DNA of 64,000 nucleotides. Source: a bacterium (lineage in GTDB: Bacteria > Elusimicrobiota > Elusimicrobia > Elusimicrobiales > UBA9959). Position numbers and translations under genes: made by a program. The stretch spans positions 1 through 64,000 of the forward strand of contig JAJZPL010000012.1 in NCBI GenBank assembly GCA_021811185.1, written 5' to 3'. Position 1 is the stretch's first letter; each line of letters opens with the position of its first letter. The notes below the pieces were generated by a model that saw only the letters and a list, made by a program, of their open reading frames with translations, was not told the origin of the DNA and made no database searches. Below are positions 31,177-39,942 of the stretch, one piece after another.

Positions 31177-32535
31177 CTACTTCCCGGTTCCCAGTTTCTC
31201 CGACATTTCGTTTATGGCCGCGGCGTCCAGGGTTTCGGAGGCCAGCAGGGTCTGGGCGTGGTAAAGGTTAAGTTTATAGAGGGTTTCGTAGTACGCGGCT
31301 TCGGCCTGCAGCACGGAGGCTTTGGCGCGCAGGACTTCCAGCACGCTCTGGCGGCCCTGGCGGTAGAGGGGGACGAAGAGCTCGTACGACTGCCTGGCTT
31401 TGTCCAGGGTTTCTTTGGCTATGGGCAGGCTCTCCACTGCGGCCTGGTAGTTGTTGAGGGCGTCTTCGGTCTCTACTTTGGCCTGTTTGCGGGCTTCGTC
31501 CAGGCGGCTTTGCGCCATGGAGGTTTCGGCCGCGGCCGCGTTCTTCTTGGCGTAGTAGGCGGGGTCGCCCAGCGGCATGGTGAGCCGCAGGCCTACCAGG
31601 CGGTTGGACCTGAAATCCGAAAGGCTTTCCGAGTTGGTTTCCCAGGCCCCGAAAGCTTCCACCACGGGCAGCACGGAATTTTCCTGCATGGCCTGCGAGG
31701 TTTTGGAAATAGCCGCCATTTTTTCAAGGGCTTTCAGGTCGCGCCTGCCGCCGGCGGCGGCCGCGTCCAGTTCGGCGGAGGTTTTGGGCGCGTAGGCTAC
31801 TTCGCGCAGTTCTCCCGCGGGGGCGGGCAGGGCGCCGGGTGGCAGGCCCAGGGTGATGGCCAGCTTTTCATTCTCCAGTTCCAGCGCCTTGCGCCAGTTC
31901 AGGTCGTAGCCCTTGAGCGTGGAGAGGATGGCTTCCGCGCCGTAATAGTCGGAACCCAGCACCATGCCCTTGTCCTTTAGCATCTGCGCGGTCTTGAGTT
32001 CCGCTTCGGCCGACTTCACGCTCTCCGCGGATACTTCGGCGAGTTTCTCGCGCAGCAGCACGGTGAGCCACTGGTAGGCGATCTTGAAGGTGATGCCGGC
32101 GCGGGCCCTTTCATAGCCGTTCTGCGCCGCTTCTACGCCGAGGCCGCCCATTTTTACGGCGTTGCTGACGGCGAACCCGGTAAAAAGCGGTACGCCGGCC
32201 TCTATGCCGCCCATGTAGTTGCGCGCCGGGGAGGGATTATTGATGGTGGCCAGGGAGGCCATGCTGAAGGTGCCCTGTTTCATGGCGGTGGCGAAAGCGT
32301 AGACCGGGTCGGTGCCGTCGGTGTACATGCCTTTAAGCTTGAAGCCCCCCAGCCTGGACATTTTAGCCTGGCTCAGGCCGGCCCTGGCCCCGGTCACCCT
32401 GGCCGCCTCTTCCTTAATTATATTGTCTGATTTGAGCCCCTGTTCCACCGCCGCCCCCAGGGTCAGGGGGCCCGCTTTCGCGGCCGCCGGAATTGCAGTT
32501 AACAGAACCGATATTATTGTTATACTTCTGATCAT
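31177..32535 (-). CDS. TolC-family outer-membrane efflux protein
   Basis: The ATG at 32535 is preferred over 32592 because GGAGGG lies five bases ahead and it opens a signal peptide (IRSITIISVLLTAIPAAAKAG). The 452-residue protein shows two long helical repeats, with LAEVSAESVKSAEAELKTAQMLKDKG and the second-half QSRLDEARKQAKVETEDALNNYQAAVES. It forms the trimeric exit duct for the RND pump encoded downstream. It is first in the operon. Outer-membrane family features are clear; the substrate is unknown. Confidence 0.9.
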   Translation of the reverse strand: MIRSITIISVLLTAIPAAAKAGPLTLGAAVEQGLKSDNIIKEEAARVTGARAGLSQAKMSRLGGFKLKGMYTDGTDPVYAFATAMKQGTFSMASLATINNPSPARNYMGGIEAGVPLFTGFAVSNAVKMGGLGVEAAQNGYERARAGITFKIAYQWLTVLLREKLAEVSAESVKSAEAELKTAQMLKDKGMVLGSDYYGAEAILSTLKGYDLNWRKALELENEKLAITLGLPPGALPAPAGELREVAYAPKTSAELDAAAAGGRRDLKALEKMAAISKTSQAMQENSVLPVVEAFGAWETNSESLSDFRSNRLVGLRLTMPLGDPAYYAKKNAAAAETSMAQSRLDEARKQAKVETEDALNNYQAAVESLPIAKETLDKARQSYELFVPLYRQGRQSVLEVLRAKASVLQAEAAYYETLYKLNLYHAQTLLASETLDAAAINEMSEKLGTGK

Positions 32536-32828
32536 CGAACCCTCCGTCTTTGCTTCTACTAATGAGATGCGCCCGGGGACGAATAGTTTCACCTTTAACG
32601 CATAAAGCGGTGTGAACGGTCATTCTATGAAAGTTTGACAGGCGCGGCGGTGTTTTATTAAATTCCTGAAAAGAGACCCCGGCCATAATTAAAGCAATTT
32701 TAAAGAACGGTTCCTCCGGCGCGTCCCGCGCGGCGCCGCCCCCCGGGGGAAGTGGCAACTTTTACGTCGGAATTGCTATCATATCCGCGTTGCCCCGTTC
32801 CTATTTTGCTTCTTGAGGTGCCGCTTCC

Positions 32829-33185
32829 ATGAAAATACTTATCGCGGACGACGACGCGCTGTGGGTAAAGATCGTCAGCCATTATTTCTCCCTTAAAAAA
32901 CACGAGGTCCGTTCGGCGGGCACTTTCGCCGGCGCCCTGGCGCTGGCCGCCGGGCAGCGGCCGGACTGCATCCTGGCGGACGGCGAACTGGCCGACGGAG
33001 GCATCAGCGCTTTCTGCGCGGCCATAAAGACGACCGCCGGGCTGGAGAAGACCGCGCTGGTCTGTGTGAGCGGCGCCGAACAGTGCCCGGCGGAGAGCGG
33101 CGCGGACGCCTGCGTGGTAAAAGGCGGGGCGCTTTCCGAGCTGGAAGCGGTCATCGGCGCGGCGCTGAAGGCCCGCCTCGGGTAA
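32829..33185 (+). CDS. Single-domain response regulator
   Basis: A 118-residue receiver domain alone. The acidic pocket is IADDDAL, the phospho-acceptor sits in DCILADGEL, and the switch region carries LVCVSGAE and CVVKGGAL with the conserved Lys. It has no output domain and so must act by protein contact, as CheY does. No kinase adjoins it. About 290 bp upstream to the tolC start hold only A/T-rich stretches and no clear motif. Confidence 0.85.
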   Translation: MKILIADDDALWVKIVSHYFSLKKHEVRSAGTFAGALALAAGQRPDCILADGELADGGISAFCAAIKTTAGLEKTALVCVSGAEQCPAESGADACVVKGGALSELEAVIGAALKARLG

Positions 33186-33223
33186 TTCTTGCCCGCCGCG
33201 GCAATAATTATATAATTGGGATT

Positions 33224-34657
33224 ATGGTAAAACTCTCCGATGTAAACTCGAAACTTCTCAAGGCGCGCTACGCGGTCCGCGGCAAGATAGTCGCGAGGGC
33301 GCAGGAGCTGGAAGGGCAGGGCCGCAAGGTCATTTACTGCAACATAGGCAACCCCCAGGCGCTAAAGCAGAAACCTTTAACTTTCATCCGCCAGGTGCTC
33401 AGCCTGCTGGAGTACCCGGAGCTGCTGAACTCCCCCGAAGCCGCTAAACTCTACCCCGCCGACCTTATAGCCAGGGCTAAAATGATCATGGGGCTGAACC
33501 CCAACGGCACCGGGGCCTACACGCAGAGCGCGGGCATCCCTTTCATCCGCCAGGCCGTAGCCGATTTCATTCAGAAGCGCGACGGCATCCCCGCCGACCA
33601 CAACCGCATCCTGCTCACCGACGGCGCCTCCAAGGGCGTGCAGGCCGTGTTCACGATGCTGACCAATAAAGAGAACGACGGCTACATGATCCCCATCCCC
33701 CAGTACCCGCTCTACAGCGCCACTATAGAGCTTTACGGCGCCAAGCAGGTGAACTATTTCCTAGACGAGGCCAACAACTGGCAGCTTAACGAGCACGAAC
33801 TGGTGCGCAGCATAGAAGAGGCCCGGAAGAACGGCATCAACCCGGTGGCCATCGCCGTGATCAACCCCGGCAACCCCACCGGCGCGGTGCTCTCCAAGGA
33901 GAACATCCGCATGGTGATCCGTTTCGCCAAGGCCAATAACCTGGCCATCATGGCCGACGAGGTCTACCAGGAGAATGTCTACGCCGCGGGCTTGAAGTTC
34001 CACTCTTTCGCGCAGGTCATGCACGAGCTGGGTGAGAAGGAAGTTACGCTGTTCAGCTTCCACTCCGTTTCCAAAGGCTTCCTGGGCGAATGCGGCCACC
34101 GCGGCGGCTACATGGAGATCCGGAACATGCCGGACGACGTGTACGGCGAAATGATCAAGCTGCAGTCCATCGGCCTCTGCTCCAACGTGGACGGCCAGCT
34201 GGTGACCTACCTGATGGTGGCGCCCCCGCAGCCCGGCGACGCCAGCTACGAACTTTACGCTTCCGAGCGCGGCGCCATTCTGGGCGACCTGAAAGAGAAG
34301 GCCGAGATCCTCGGCCGCGGCATCTCGGCGATAGAGGGCATGCACGCCCAGGTCCCGCAGGGCGCCATGTACGCCTTCGTCAGGTTCGACCTGCCGCACG
34401 CCAAGGGGATCGATCCCGAAGCCATGACTTCCGACGAGCGGCTCAAGTACGAGGCGGCGCGGGACTCCAAGTACTGCCTGCGCCTGCTCGAGGATACCGG
34501 CATCTGCGTGGTGCCCGGCTCGGGCTTCGGCCAGCAGCCCGGCACGCTCCACTTCCGCACCACCTTCCTGCCGCCCAAGGACGATATCAAGACCCTGGTG
34601 GAGAAGATGAAAAAATTCCACACGGCCTACGTGGAAAAGATAAAGAGCGCCTGTTAA
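33224..34657 (+). CDS. Alanine aminotransferase (ALT-type, PLP-dependent)
   Basis: A 477-residue class I aminotransferase resembling eukaryotic GPT more than bacterial AlaA. It shows VIYCNIGNPQALKQKPLTFIRQVLSL, LYPADLIARAKMIMG, and the NPGNPTGAVLS loop. The PLP-lysine region is SFHSVSKGFLGECGHRGGYME, and the C-terminus has GSGFGQQPGTLHFRTTFLP. It interconverts alanine/2-oxoglutarate and pyruvate/glutamate in the cytoplasm. The start at 33224 fits the family; the track start at 33083 runs into the receiver gene. The REP-like palindrome copy 2 follows 4 bp after the stop. Confidence 0.93.
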   Translation: MVKLSDVNSKLLKARYAVRGKIVARAQELEGQGRKVIYCNIGNPQALKQKPLTFIRQVLSLLEYPELLNSPEAAKLYPADLIARAKMIMGLNPNGTGAYTQSAGIPFIRQAVADFIQKRDGIPADHNRILLTDGASKGVQAVFTMLTNKENDGYMIPIPQYPLYSATIELYGAKQVNYFLDEANNWQLNEHELVRSIEEARKNGINPVAIAVINPGNPTGAVLSKENIRMVIRFAKANNLAIMADEVYQENVYAAGLKFHSFAQVMHELGEKEVTLFSFHSVSKGFLGECGHRGGYMEIRNMPDDVYGEMIKLQSIGLCSNVDGQLVTYLMVAPPQPGDASYELYASERGAILGDLKEKAEILGRGISAIEGMHAQVPQGAMYAFVRFDLPHAKGIDPEAMTSDERLKYEAARDSKYCLRLLEDTGICVVPGSGFGQQPGTLHFRTTFLPPKDDIKTLVEKMKKFHTAYVEKIKSAC

Positions 34658-34661
34658 GCTG

Positions 34662-34714
34662 AAAAAAGGGGACAGGCTACTTTATTTTCAATAAAGTAGC
34701 CTGTCCCCTTTTTT
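34662..34714. repeat. GGGGAC-ended REP-like palindrome, copy 2
   Basis: A 25-nt inverted repeat (34662-34686 and 34690-34714) with the same arm core, GGGGACAGGCTACTTTATT, as the element at 1508-1561. It lies between converging genes (aminotransferase and HD-GYP) and its A/T outer tracts make it a probable bidirectional terminator. Only the 2-3 nt centre differs between the copies. Confidence 0.85.
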
Positions 34715-35718
34715 TATTGCTGGTCCGGGCTGGCCGGGGCGTCTTTCATTTTGTCGTATAGAAGCTCGAACTGGGGGGCTATGCGCTTGAAGATCTCCAT
34801 GATCTTGGGGTCGAAGTGCTCGGGTTTCAGCCGGTCGTCGCCCTCGGTCAGAACGCGGACGGCGCCGGCGTGGTCGTAGCAGGGCTTGTAGATGCGGGAA
34901 TTCCTGAGCGCATCGTAGCAGTCGGCCATCGCCACGATCCTGGCCTCCAGCGGAATCTGCTCGCCTTTAAGGCCGGCCGGGTAGCCGCTCCCGTCCCATT
35001 TCTCGTGGTGGCTGAGGGCGATGCGCCTGCCGAACTCCAGGTGGGGGTGGCCGCCTATGATCATCGCGCCGAAAGTGGTGTGCTTCTTCATCTCTTCCAT
35101 CTCGGCGTCGTCCAGGCGGCCGGGTTTCCGGAGGATGTCGGTGTGGATGTGCACCTTGCCCACGTCGTGCAGCGTGGCGTGCAGGCGGATGTTCTCTATA
35201 TATTTTTCCGGCATCCCGAGCTCGCGCGCTATCAGCGCTGAGTATTCGCCCACGCGCAGGATGTGGTTTCCGGTGTCCAGGTCGTTGGCCTCGGCCGCCC
35301 GGGCCAGCGAGCGTATCAAATAGGTGAACGCGTCCTCGTATTCGCGCGAGTTCAGCGTGTTCTTGATGCGCAGCAGGAGTTCCGCCTGGTCGATGGGCTT
35401 GGAGAGGAACTCGTCCGCGCCGGATTCCATGGCTTTCAGCTTGTTCTCGCGCGAGTCCAGCGAGGTTATCATGATGACGGGGATATGTTTCAGTTCGCCG
35501 TCCGCCCGGATGGCGCGGCAGACCTCGTGCCCGTCCATCCCCGGCATCTTCACGTCCAGCAGCACCAGGTCTATGTTCTTCTTCGAAAGCAGGTCCAGCG
35601 CCTCTTTGCCGTTAAGCGCGGTAAAGACCTCGTACCCGTGCGGCTGCAGCAGCGTTTCAAGCAGGTCCAGCGTAAAGTCTTCGTCATCCACGCAAAGTAT
35701 CCGGCGCGCTCTTTCCAT
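34714..35718 (-). CDS. HD-GYP response regulator (probable c-di-GMP phosphodiesterase)
   Basis: The 334-residue protein joins a receiver (residues ~5-125: CVDDEDFTL, LVLLDVKMPGMDG with the phospho-Asp, FLSKPIDQ) to an HD-GYP domain. The latter shows GNHILRVGEYSALIA, LHATLHDVGKVHI (the HD pair), and HHEKWDGSGYPAGLKGEQIPLEARI, which carries the GYP and cofactor residues. It should hydrolyse c-di-GMP under phosphorylation control. Its stop codon touches the palindrome at 34714, and the RAYT element is inserted beyond its start side. Confidence 0.93.
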   Translation of the reverse strand: MERARRILCVDDEDFTLDLLETLLQPHGYEVFTALNGKEALDLLSKKNIDLVLLDVKMPGMDGHEVCRAIRADGELKHIPVIMITSLDSRENKLKAMESGADEFLSKPIDQAELLLRIKNTLNSREYEDAFTYLIRSLARAAEANDLDTGNHILRVGEYSALIARELGMPEKYIENIRLHATLHDVGKVHIHTDILRKPGRLDDAEMEEMKKHTTFGAMIIGGHPHLEFGRRIALSHHEKWDGSGYPAGLKGEQIPLEARIVAMADCYDALRNSRIYKPCYDHAGAVRVLTEGDDRLKPEHFDPKIMEIFKRIAPQFELLYDKMKDAPASPDQQ

Positions 35719-35739
35719 AAACCTGATTCTAGCAAACTA

Positions 35740-36879
35740 GGGGACGCTGCTTACTATCTTCCTAATTTTACCGGAGGCAATTTTTGTTCCAACTGCGGCA
35801 AAAACACTGAAAAATCAAAAAAATACCCCGACACTACGCTGTCGGGATGGTCTGCTATGCTATTTTAGAAGAAAAAGGGGGGGAGTATGCCAAGACAAGC
35901 GAGAATAGATGTGCCGGGCCAGCTGTATCATGTAATGTCGCGCGGAATAGAGCGCCGGCGCATTTTTATGGACGAAGGGGATTATGCCGATTTTAAGGGG
36001 CGTATAGCCTTATGGCTGAATAGGTCCGGCGGGAAATGCCTGGCCTGGTGCCTGATGCCTAACCATTTTCATTTTCTGGTACTGCGGGGCGCGCTGCCGC
36101 TTTCTGAAATGATGCACCATGTAATGACCGGTTACGCGGTAAATTTTAACCTAAGGCATCGCCGCGCCGGGCACGTGTTCCAGAACAGGTACAAAGCGAT
36201 AATCTGCGACCTGGAGGAATATTTGCTGGAGCTGGTGCCTTACATACACCTTAATCCTTTGCGCGCCAGGCTGGTCAAGGCCCTCGCCGGGCTTGATAAA
36301 TATAAATGGTGCGGACATGCCGCTGTGGTCGCCGATGTCGCGGATGGGCTCCTGGACAGGAAAGAACTCCTTTCCCGCCTGGGCGACGGGGAGCGGAGTG
36401 CAGTGGAAAAATATATCCGGGGAATGGCGGAGAAAGCGCGGAATGCGGGGCGTGACCTTTCCGGCGGCGGTTTGTCGCGCAGTTTCGGCGGGGAGCGAAC
36501 CGTACTTAAGGAGTTCCGGGTCCGGGATCGATTGCGTTCCGATCAGCGTATCCTCGGGGGAAGCGATTTTGTGGAAGCTGTGCTGAAAACCGCCGGGGAA
36601 AGCATGGGAAAAGACACGAAAAGCCGGTCGGAAGTGCTGGGCGAAGTGGAAAGCATGACCGGAATTACAAAGGAGGACATCTTCAGGCGCACGCGTGAGC
36701 GAGGCCCGGCGCATGCGCGCGCGGTATACTGCTATCTGTGCACAAAGGATGCCGGGATCAGCGGCAGTGAGTTGATGCGGGAACTGGGACTGAGTTCGGG
36801 CGGGGTTTCAAAGCTGGTGGCAAAAGGAAGGGTTCTTGTGGAAGAGTCGGGAAATAGTAAGATAGTAAGCAGCGTCCCC
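35740..36879 (+). mobile_element. RAYT insertion bounded by 21-bp inverted repeats
   Basis: GGGGACGCTGCTTACTATCTT (35740-35760) and its exact complement (36859-36879) flank the transposase gene. The right repeat encodes the last residues of the protein (KIVSSVP). A 7-bp hairpin CCCGACA/TGTCGGG (35827-35833 and 35840-35846) sits in the leader before the gene. No target duplication is apparent, as expected for Y1/HUH elements. Confidence 0.85.
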
Positions 36880-36888
36880 TTAAATTGA
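35887..36888 (+). CDS. REP-associated tyrosine transposase (RAYT, Y1_Tnp)
   Basis: A 333-residue HUH-type single-strand transposase. It shows the RAYT N-terminus PRQARIDVPGQLYHVMSRGIERRRIF, the HUH motif in CLMPNHFHFLVLRG, and RRAGHVFQNRYKAIIC with ELVPYIHLNPLRARLV. After ~200 residues there is an extra region. Its end, KEDIFRRTRERGPAHARAVYCYLCTKD..GSELMRELGLSSGGVSKL, is a DnaA-C-like helix-turn-helix, as in some larger RAYTs. GGGGGGAG precedes the ATG. Its ends begin with GGGGAC like the two intergenic palindromes, which are likely substrates or derivatives. Confidence 0.93.
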   Translation: MPRQARIDVPGQLYHVMSRGIERRRIFMDEGDYADFKGRIALWLNRSGGKCLAWCLMPNHFHFLVLRGALPLSEMMHHVMTGYAVNFNLRHRRAGHVFQNRYKAIICDLEEYLLELVPYIHLNPLRARLVKALAGLDKYKWCGHAAVVADVADGLLDRKELLSRLGDGERSAVEKYIRGMAEKARNAGRDLSGGGLSRSFGGERTVLKEFRVRDRLRSDQRILGGSDFVEAVLKTAGESMGKDTKSRSEVLGEVESMTGITKEDIFRRTRERGPAHARAVYCYLCTKDAGISGSELMRELGLSSGGVSKLVAKGRVLVEESGNSKIVSSVPLN

Positions 36889-36891
36889 CTG

Positions 36892-38151
36892 ATGCTTAAA
36901 TTCCTGGCTGACCTGAAGAACAAACATCACAAGCGCGTTTTCGGCGGGCTGGAGATCTTGAAATATATAGGCCCGGGCCTTATCGTCACCGTAGGGTTCA
37001 TAGACCCCGGCAACTGGGCTTCCAACGTGGCCGCAGGTTCCCATTTCGGCTATTCCCTGCTGTGGATGGTAACGCTGTCCACGCTGATGCTGATAGTGCT
37101 GCAGCACAACGTGGCGCACCTGGGCATAGCCACCGGGCTGTGCCTGAGCGAGGCCGCGCGCGCCCACCTGCCCGCTGCTCTTTCCCGGCCTCTGCTGTGG
37201 TCCGCCATGGCCGCTTCCGTTTCCACGTCGCTGGCCGAGATCCTGGGCGGTGCCATAGCGCTGAAGATGCTTTTCGGGATCCCCATAAATATCGGTTCGG
37301 TTCTCGTCACCGCGCTATCCCTTTACCTGCTGTTGTCCAACAATTACCGCAGGCTGGAGAAGTGGATCATCGGCTTCGTTTCGCTGATCGGTCTCTCCTT
37401 CATCTACGAGCTGAAGCTGGCCCCGGTGGACTGGGGCGCGGCGGCGGCCGGCCTGGCGACCCCGGCGCTGCCTGGCGGCTCGCTGCCCATCGTGATGAGC
37501 GTGCTGGGCGCGGTGGTGATGCCGCATAACCTGTTCCTCCATTCCGAAATAATCCAGAGCCGCCAGTGGAACCTGCAGGACGAGACGGTCATAAAGAAGC
37601 AGCTCAAGTACGAGTTCGCCGACACCCTGGTGTCCATGCTGGCGGGCTGGGCGATAAACGCCTCGATGATCATCATGGCGGCGGCCGTTTTCTTCAGCGC
37701 CGGCAAGCCGGTGGGGGAGCTGGAACAGGCGCGGAACATGCTGACGCCGCTCTTGGGCGGTTCGGCCGGCACGGTCTTCGCGCTGGCGCTGCTGTTTTCC
37801 GGCGTGTCTTCCAGCGTCACCTCCGGCATGGCCGGCGGTTCCATCTTTGCCGGCCTGTACGGCGAGCCGCTCAACCTGAAGGACAGCCACAGCCGCCTGG
37901 GCGTTTACATCTCCTTCTTCGCCGCGCTGGGCATAATCTTTTTCGTTTCCAACCCGTTCCGCGGCCTGATCGTTTCGCAGATGGCGCTCAGCGTGCAGCT
38001 GCCTTTCACCATCTTCCTGCAGGTGTACCTCACGTCGTCGAAAAAAGTCATGGGCAAATACGCCAACGGGCGCTGGACGCTGTTCCTGCTCTGCGCGATA
38101 GGGTTGGCGGTGGCCTGGCTTAACCTGGAGCTGCTGCGGAGCCTTTTCTGA
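36892..38151 (+). CDS. Nramp-family divalent metal transporter
   Basis: A 419-residue inner-membrane transporter with 11 predicted helices. The helix-1 motif is VGFIDPGNWASN (DPGN) and the helix-6 motif is GAVVMPHNLFLHSEIIQSR (MPH). These are the metal-coordinating positions of Nramp, with Met favouring Mn2+/Fe2+ over Mg2+. The W after DPGN differs from the more usual F/I. The start lies 12 bp past the transposon end and 3 bp past the transposase stop, with no clear Shine-Dalgarno, so the insertion has replaced its native leader. The next gene overlaps directly (TGAATG). Confidence 0.9.
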   Translation: MLKFLADLKNKHHKRVFGGLEILKYIGPGLIVTVGFIDPGNWASNVAAGSHFGYSLLWMVTLSTLMLIVLQHNVAHLGIATGLCLSEAARAHLPAALSRPLLWSAMAASVSTSLAEILGGAIALKMLFGIPINIGSVLVTALSLYLLLSNNYRRLEKWIIGFVSLIGLSFIYELKLAPVDWGAAAAGLATPALPGGSLPIVMSVLGAVVMPHNLFLHSEIIQSRQWNLQDETVIKKQLKYEFADTLVSMLAGWAINASMIIMAAAVFFSAGKPVGELEQARNMLTPLLGGSAGTVFALALLFSGVSSSVTSGMAGGSIFAGLYGEPLNLKDSHSRLGVYISFFAALGIIFFVSNPFRGLIVSQMALSVQLPFTIFLQVYLTSSKKVMGKYANGRWTLFLLCAIGLAVAWLNLELLRSLF

Positions 38152-38826
38152 ATGGACAAAGCCGGGATATTGGAGCTTATAGCCCGCAGCGGCCTGCCGG
38201 AGAAGGTCAGGCTTTGCCTGGCCGGGGCCGTTTCCCGGGCCGAGGGCTCGGCGCTGAAAAAAACGCTTAAAAAAGATCCGGCAGCCCTGCTCTCCGGCGT
38301 CGGCGCCCTGCTGAAAGCGGCGGCCGGCATTCTTGCGCTGCCGGAAGAATCGGCGCTTTTTATCACCGGGTTCAACCCGAACAACGCCGCGCCGGACAGG
38401 TTCGAGGCCGCGCTGGCCGAACTGCGCGCGGTGGTTTTTCTGGACGCGCAGGGGTTCGGTGGATTGGAGCTGGTGGAACAGGGGCGTTCGCGCACCGCTG
38501 ACCTGGCCGGGACCAGGGACGGGCGGCGCTGCGTTTTCGAGGTGTGCCGCCTTAAGGATACCGGGGGTCGGGCGGGGGCGGAGCGCCTCAGGGCGAAGTA
38601 CGCCAAGAAGATAAGACAGGTGAAGGTGTCGCGGAAAAAGTGCGGCGGCGGACTGGGCGGCCTGGTGCTGGTGGACGGCCCGCTGGGTTTCGGCCCGCTC
38701 GCGGCGGACCCGGACCTGCTCGCCCTGGCGGCCGCGGCCGGACCAGGAAAAGACGGGGCCCGCGGCGAACATCTCTGCCTGCTGCGCGGGAACGGCTTCG
38801 CCGTCTGGCCGGAGTGGGGGAGATAG
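38152..38826 (+). CDS. Unrecognised protein, possibly nuclease-fold
   Basis: A 224-residue cytoplasmic protein that starts right after the Nramp stop, so translation is probably coupled. An N-terminal helical half is followed by FEAALAELRAVVFLDAQGFGGLELVEQGRSRTADLAGTRDGRRCVFEVCRL and then a Lys/Arg helix. The layout E...D-L-x(n)-FEVxR recalls the strand-turn-strand of PD-(D/E)xK nucleases, but the catalytic Lys is replaced by Arg, so this is weak. A 9-bp hairpin TTTGGACCC/GGGTCCAAA follows the stop. Confidence 0.55.
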   Translation: MDKAGILELIARSGLPEKVRLCLAGAVSRAEGSALKKTLKKDPAALLSGVGALLKAAAGILALPEESALFITGFNPNNAAPDRFEAALAELRAVVFLDAQGFGGLELVEQGRSRTADLAGTRDGRRCVFEVCRLKDTGGRAGAERLRAKYAKKIRQVKVSRKKCGGGLGGLVLVDGPLGFGPLAADPDLLALAAAAGPGKDGARGEHLCLLRGNGFAVWPEWGR

Positions 38827-38830
38827 GGCC

Positions 38831-38858
38831 TTTGGACCCTTTGCGGCCTGGGTCCAAA
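38831..38858 (+). terminator. Stem-loop after the Nramp unit
   Basis: A perfect 9-bp stem TTTGGACCC/GGGTCCAAA (38831-38839 and 38850-38858) is followed by only AA and then GC-rich DNA. It might terminate or stabilise the mRNA. The rest of this 168-bp gap holds an inverted repeat TGTAAC-TAAT-GTTACA (38898-38913) and a GC-rich leader. Confidence 0.45.
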
Positions 38859-38994
38859 AACGCGCGCCGCCTGGGCACAACGTATCTTAAATAACGATGT
38901 AACTAATGTTACAATATAACCATCGCCGGACCTCTCCGGCGGTTAGCCGGGGGGCTAGGCGGTGAGGGGATGCGGTTAGGCGCGAGGTAGTGAT

Positions 38995-39351
38995 ATGCCT
39001 GTAAGCATTCTGGTAGCGGACGACGACAAAGCCATGCTTAATCTTTACGCCCGTATTTTTTCGGGCAAGGATTATTCCGTAGTTATGGCCGAAAGTTTCG
39101 CCGCGGCTGCCGACCTGATCCGGAACAACGACTACGATCTGCTGGTGACCGACCTGATGTTCCCCGACGGGATAGGCACCGAGCTGGTGAAACTTTTCGA
39201 GAAGAAACGCGCGGGCGCCAAGAGCCTGGTGGTGACAGGTTCCGCTCCGCTGGACAACAGCCTGCTGCGTTCGGGAGCGGCGGCGTATTTCGAGAAGCCT
39301 TTCAAAGTGGAAAGTTTTATGGCAGCGGTGGAGAACGCCGTAGGCGTTTGA
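38995..39351 (+). CDS. Single-domain response regulator
   Basis: A 118-residue receiver: ILVADDDKAM acidic pocket, DLLVTDLMFPDGIG with the phospho-Asp, SLVVTGSAPLDN, and AYFEKPFKVESF with the conserved Lys-Pro. It has no output domain and no kinase nearby. The ATG follows GAGGTAGTGAT, a moderate ribosome site. A strong terminator closes the gene. Confidence 0.88.
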   Translation: MPVSILVADDDKAMLNLYARIFSGKDYSVVMAESFAAAADLIRNNDYDLLVTDLMFPDGIGTELVKLFEKKRAGAKSLVVTGSAPLDNSLLRSGAAAYFEKPFKVESFMAAVENAVGV

Positions 39352-39364
39352 AACACACCGCTTA

Positions 39365-39402
39365 AAGAAGCCGCCGGGCGGACCCGGCGGCTTCTTTTAT
39401 TT
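39365..39402. terminator. Bidirectional terminator
   Basis: A 14-bp stem AAGAAGCCGCCGGG/CCCGGCGGCTTCTT (39365-39378 and 39383-39396) with loop CGGA and flanking T-run (plus) and A-run (minus) sits between the converging receiver gene and the gene at 39397. Confidence 0.9.
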
Positions 39403-39942
39403 GCGGAGCAGCGCGTTCAGCGAGGCGGTGAAATCTTTAGTGTCGTCCGGGCTGAGCACGAAGAGGCCGTTCCCGGTCTTTACGGCCAGCAGGTCTTTGG
39501 TGCGCGTGACGTAGGCCCGGAATTTGCCCAGCTTCCTGTTCCAGAAAAGCCCGTAGTAGCCGTAAAAGCCGCTGGTTCCCAGCAGGCGCAGGCTCCCCCT
39601 GAAAAGGCCCTCTTCCAGCGCGGTCACTTCCGTTATTTCCCGGAGCGGGATCTTTATCGGCTTCATGGCCCGGTCGATCAGCAGTTCCACGTCGTTCAGG
39701 GCGTACCCTTTAGGGGCCATGGCTCGCGTTACGTAAGCCGTCAGCGCGGTGAGCGCGGCCAGAAACGTCAGCCCGAGGCCGAGGACCGCGCTGCCTAAAG
39801 GGAACGGGCAGGCCGCCTGGGCGGAAGTGGCCCTGAACCGGGTGAAGGCGAGAACGACCGGGAACAGGATGAAGAAGAGCCAGACCACGCGCGTGCTGAC
39901 GCGGAGCAGCTTGTCCATCTCGGCTTTGTAATATTTATTCAT
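39397..39942 (-). CDS. Membrane protein with PH-like domain
   Basis: A 181-residue protein with two N-terminal transmembrane helices (VVWLFFILFPVVLAF and AVLGLGLTFLAALTALTAYV). Its soluble half includes IKIPLREITEVTALEEGLFRGSLRLLGTSGFYGYYGLFW and ends VLSPDDTKDFTASL. The strand pattern and the final DD..F.. helix match bacterial PH-like domain proteins. Such proteins occur singly in many genomes without known function. Its start overlaps the stop of the next upstream gene (39939), so the two are co-expressed. Confidence 0.7.
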   Translation of the reverse strand: MNKYYKAEMDKLLRVSTRVVWLFFILFPVVLAFTRFRATSAQAACPFPLGSAVLGLGLTFLAALTALTAYVTRAMAPKGYALNDVELLIDRAMKPIKIPLREITEVTALEEGLFRGSLRLLGTSGFYGYYGLFWNRKLGKFRAYVTRTKDLLAVKTGNGLFVLSPDDTKDFTASLNALLRK

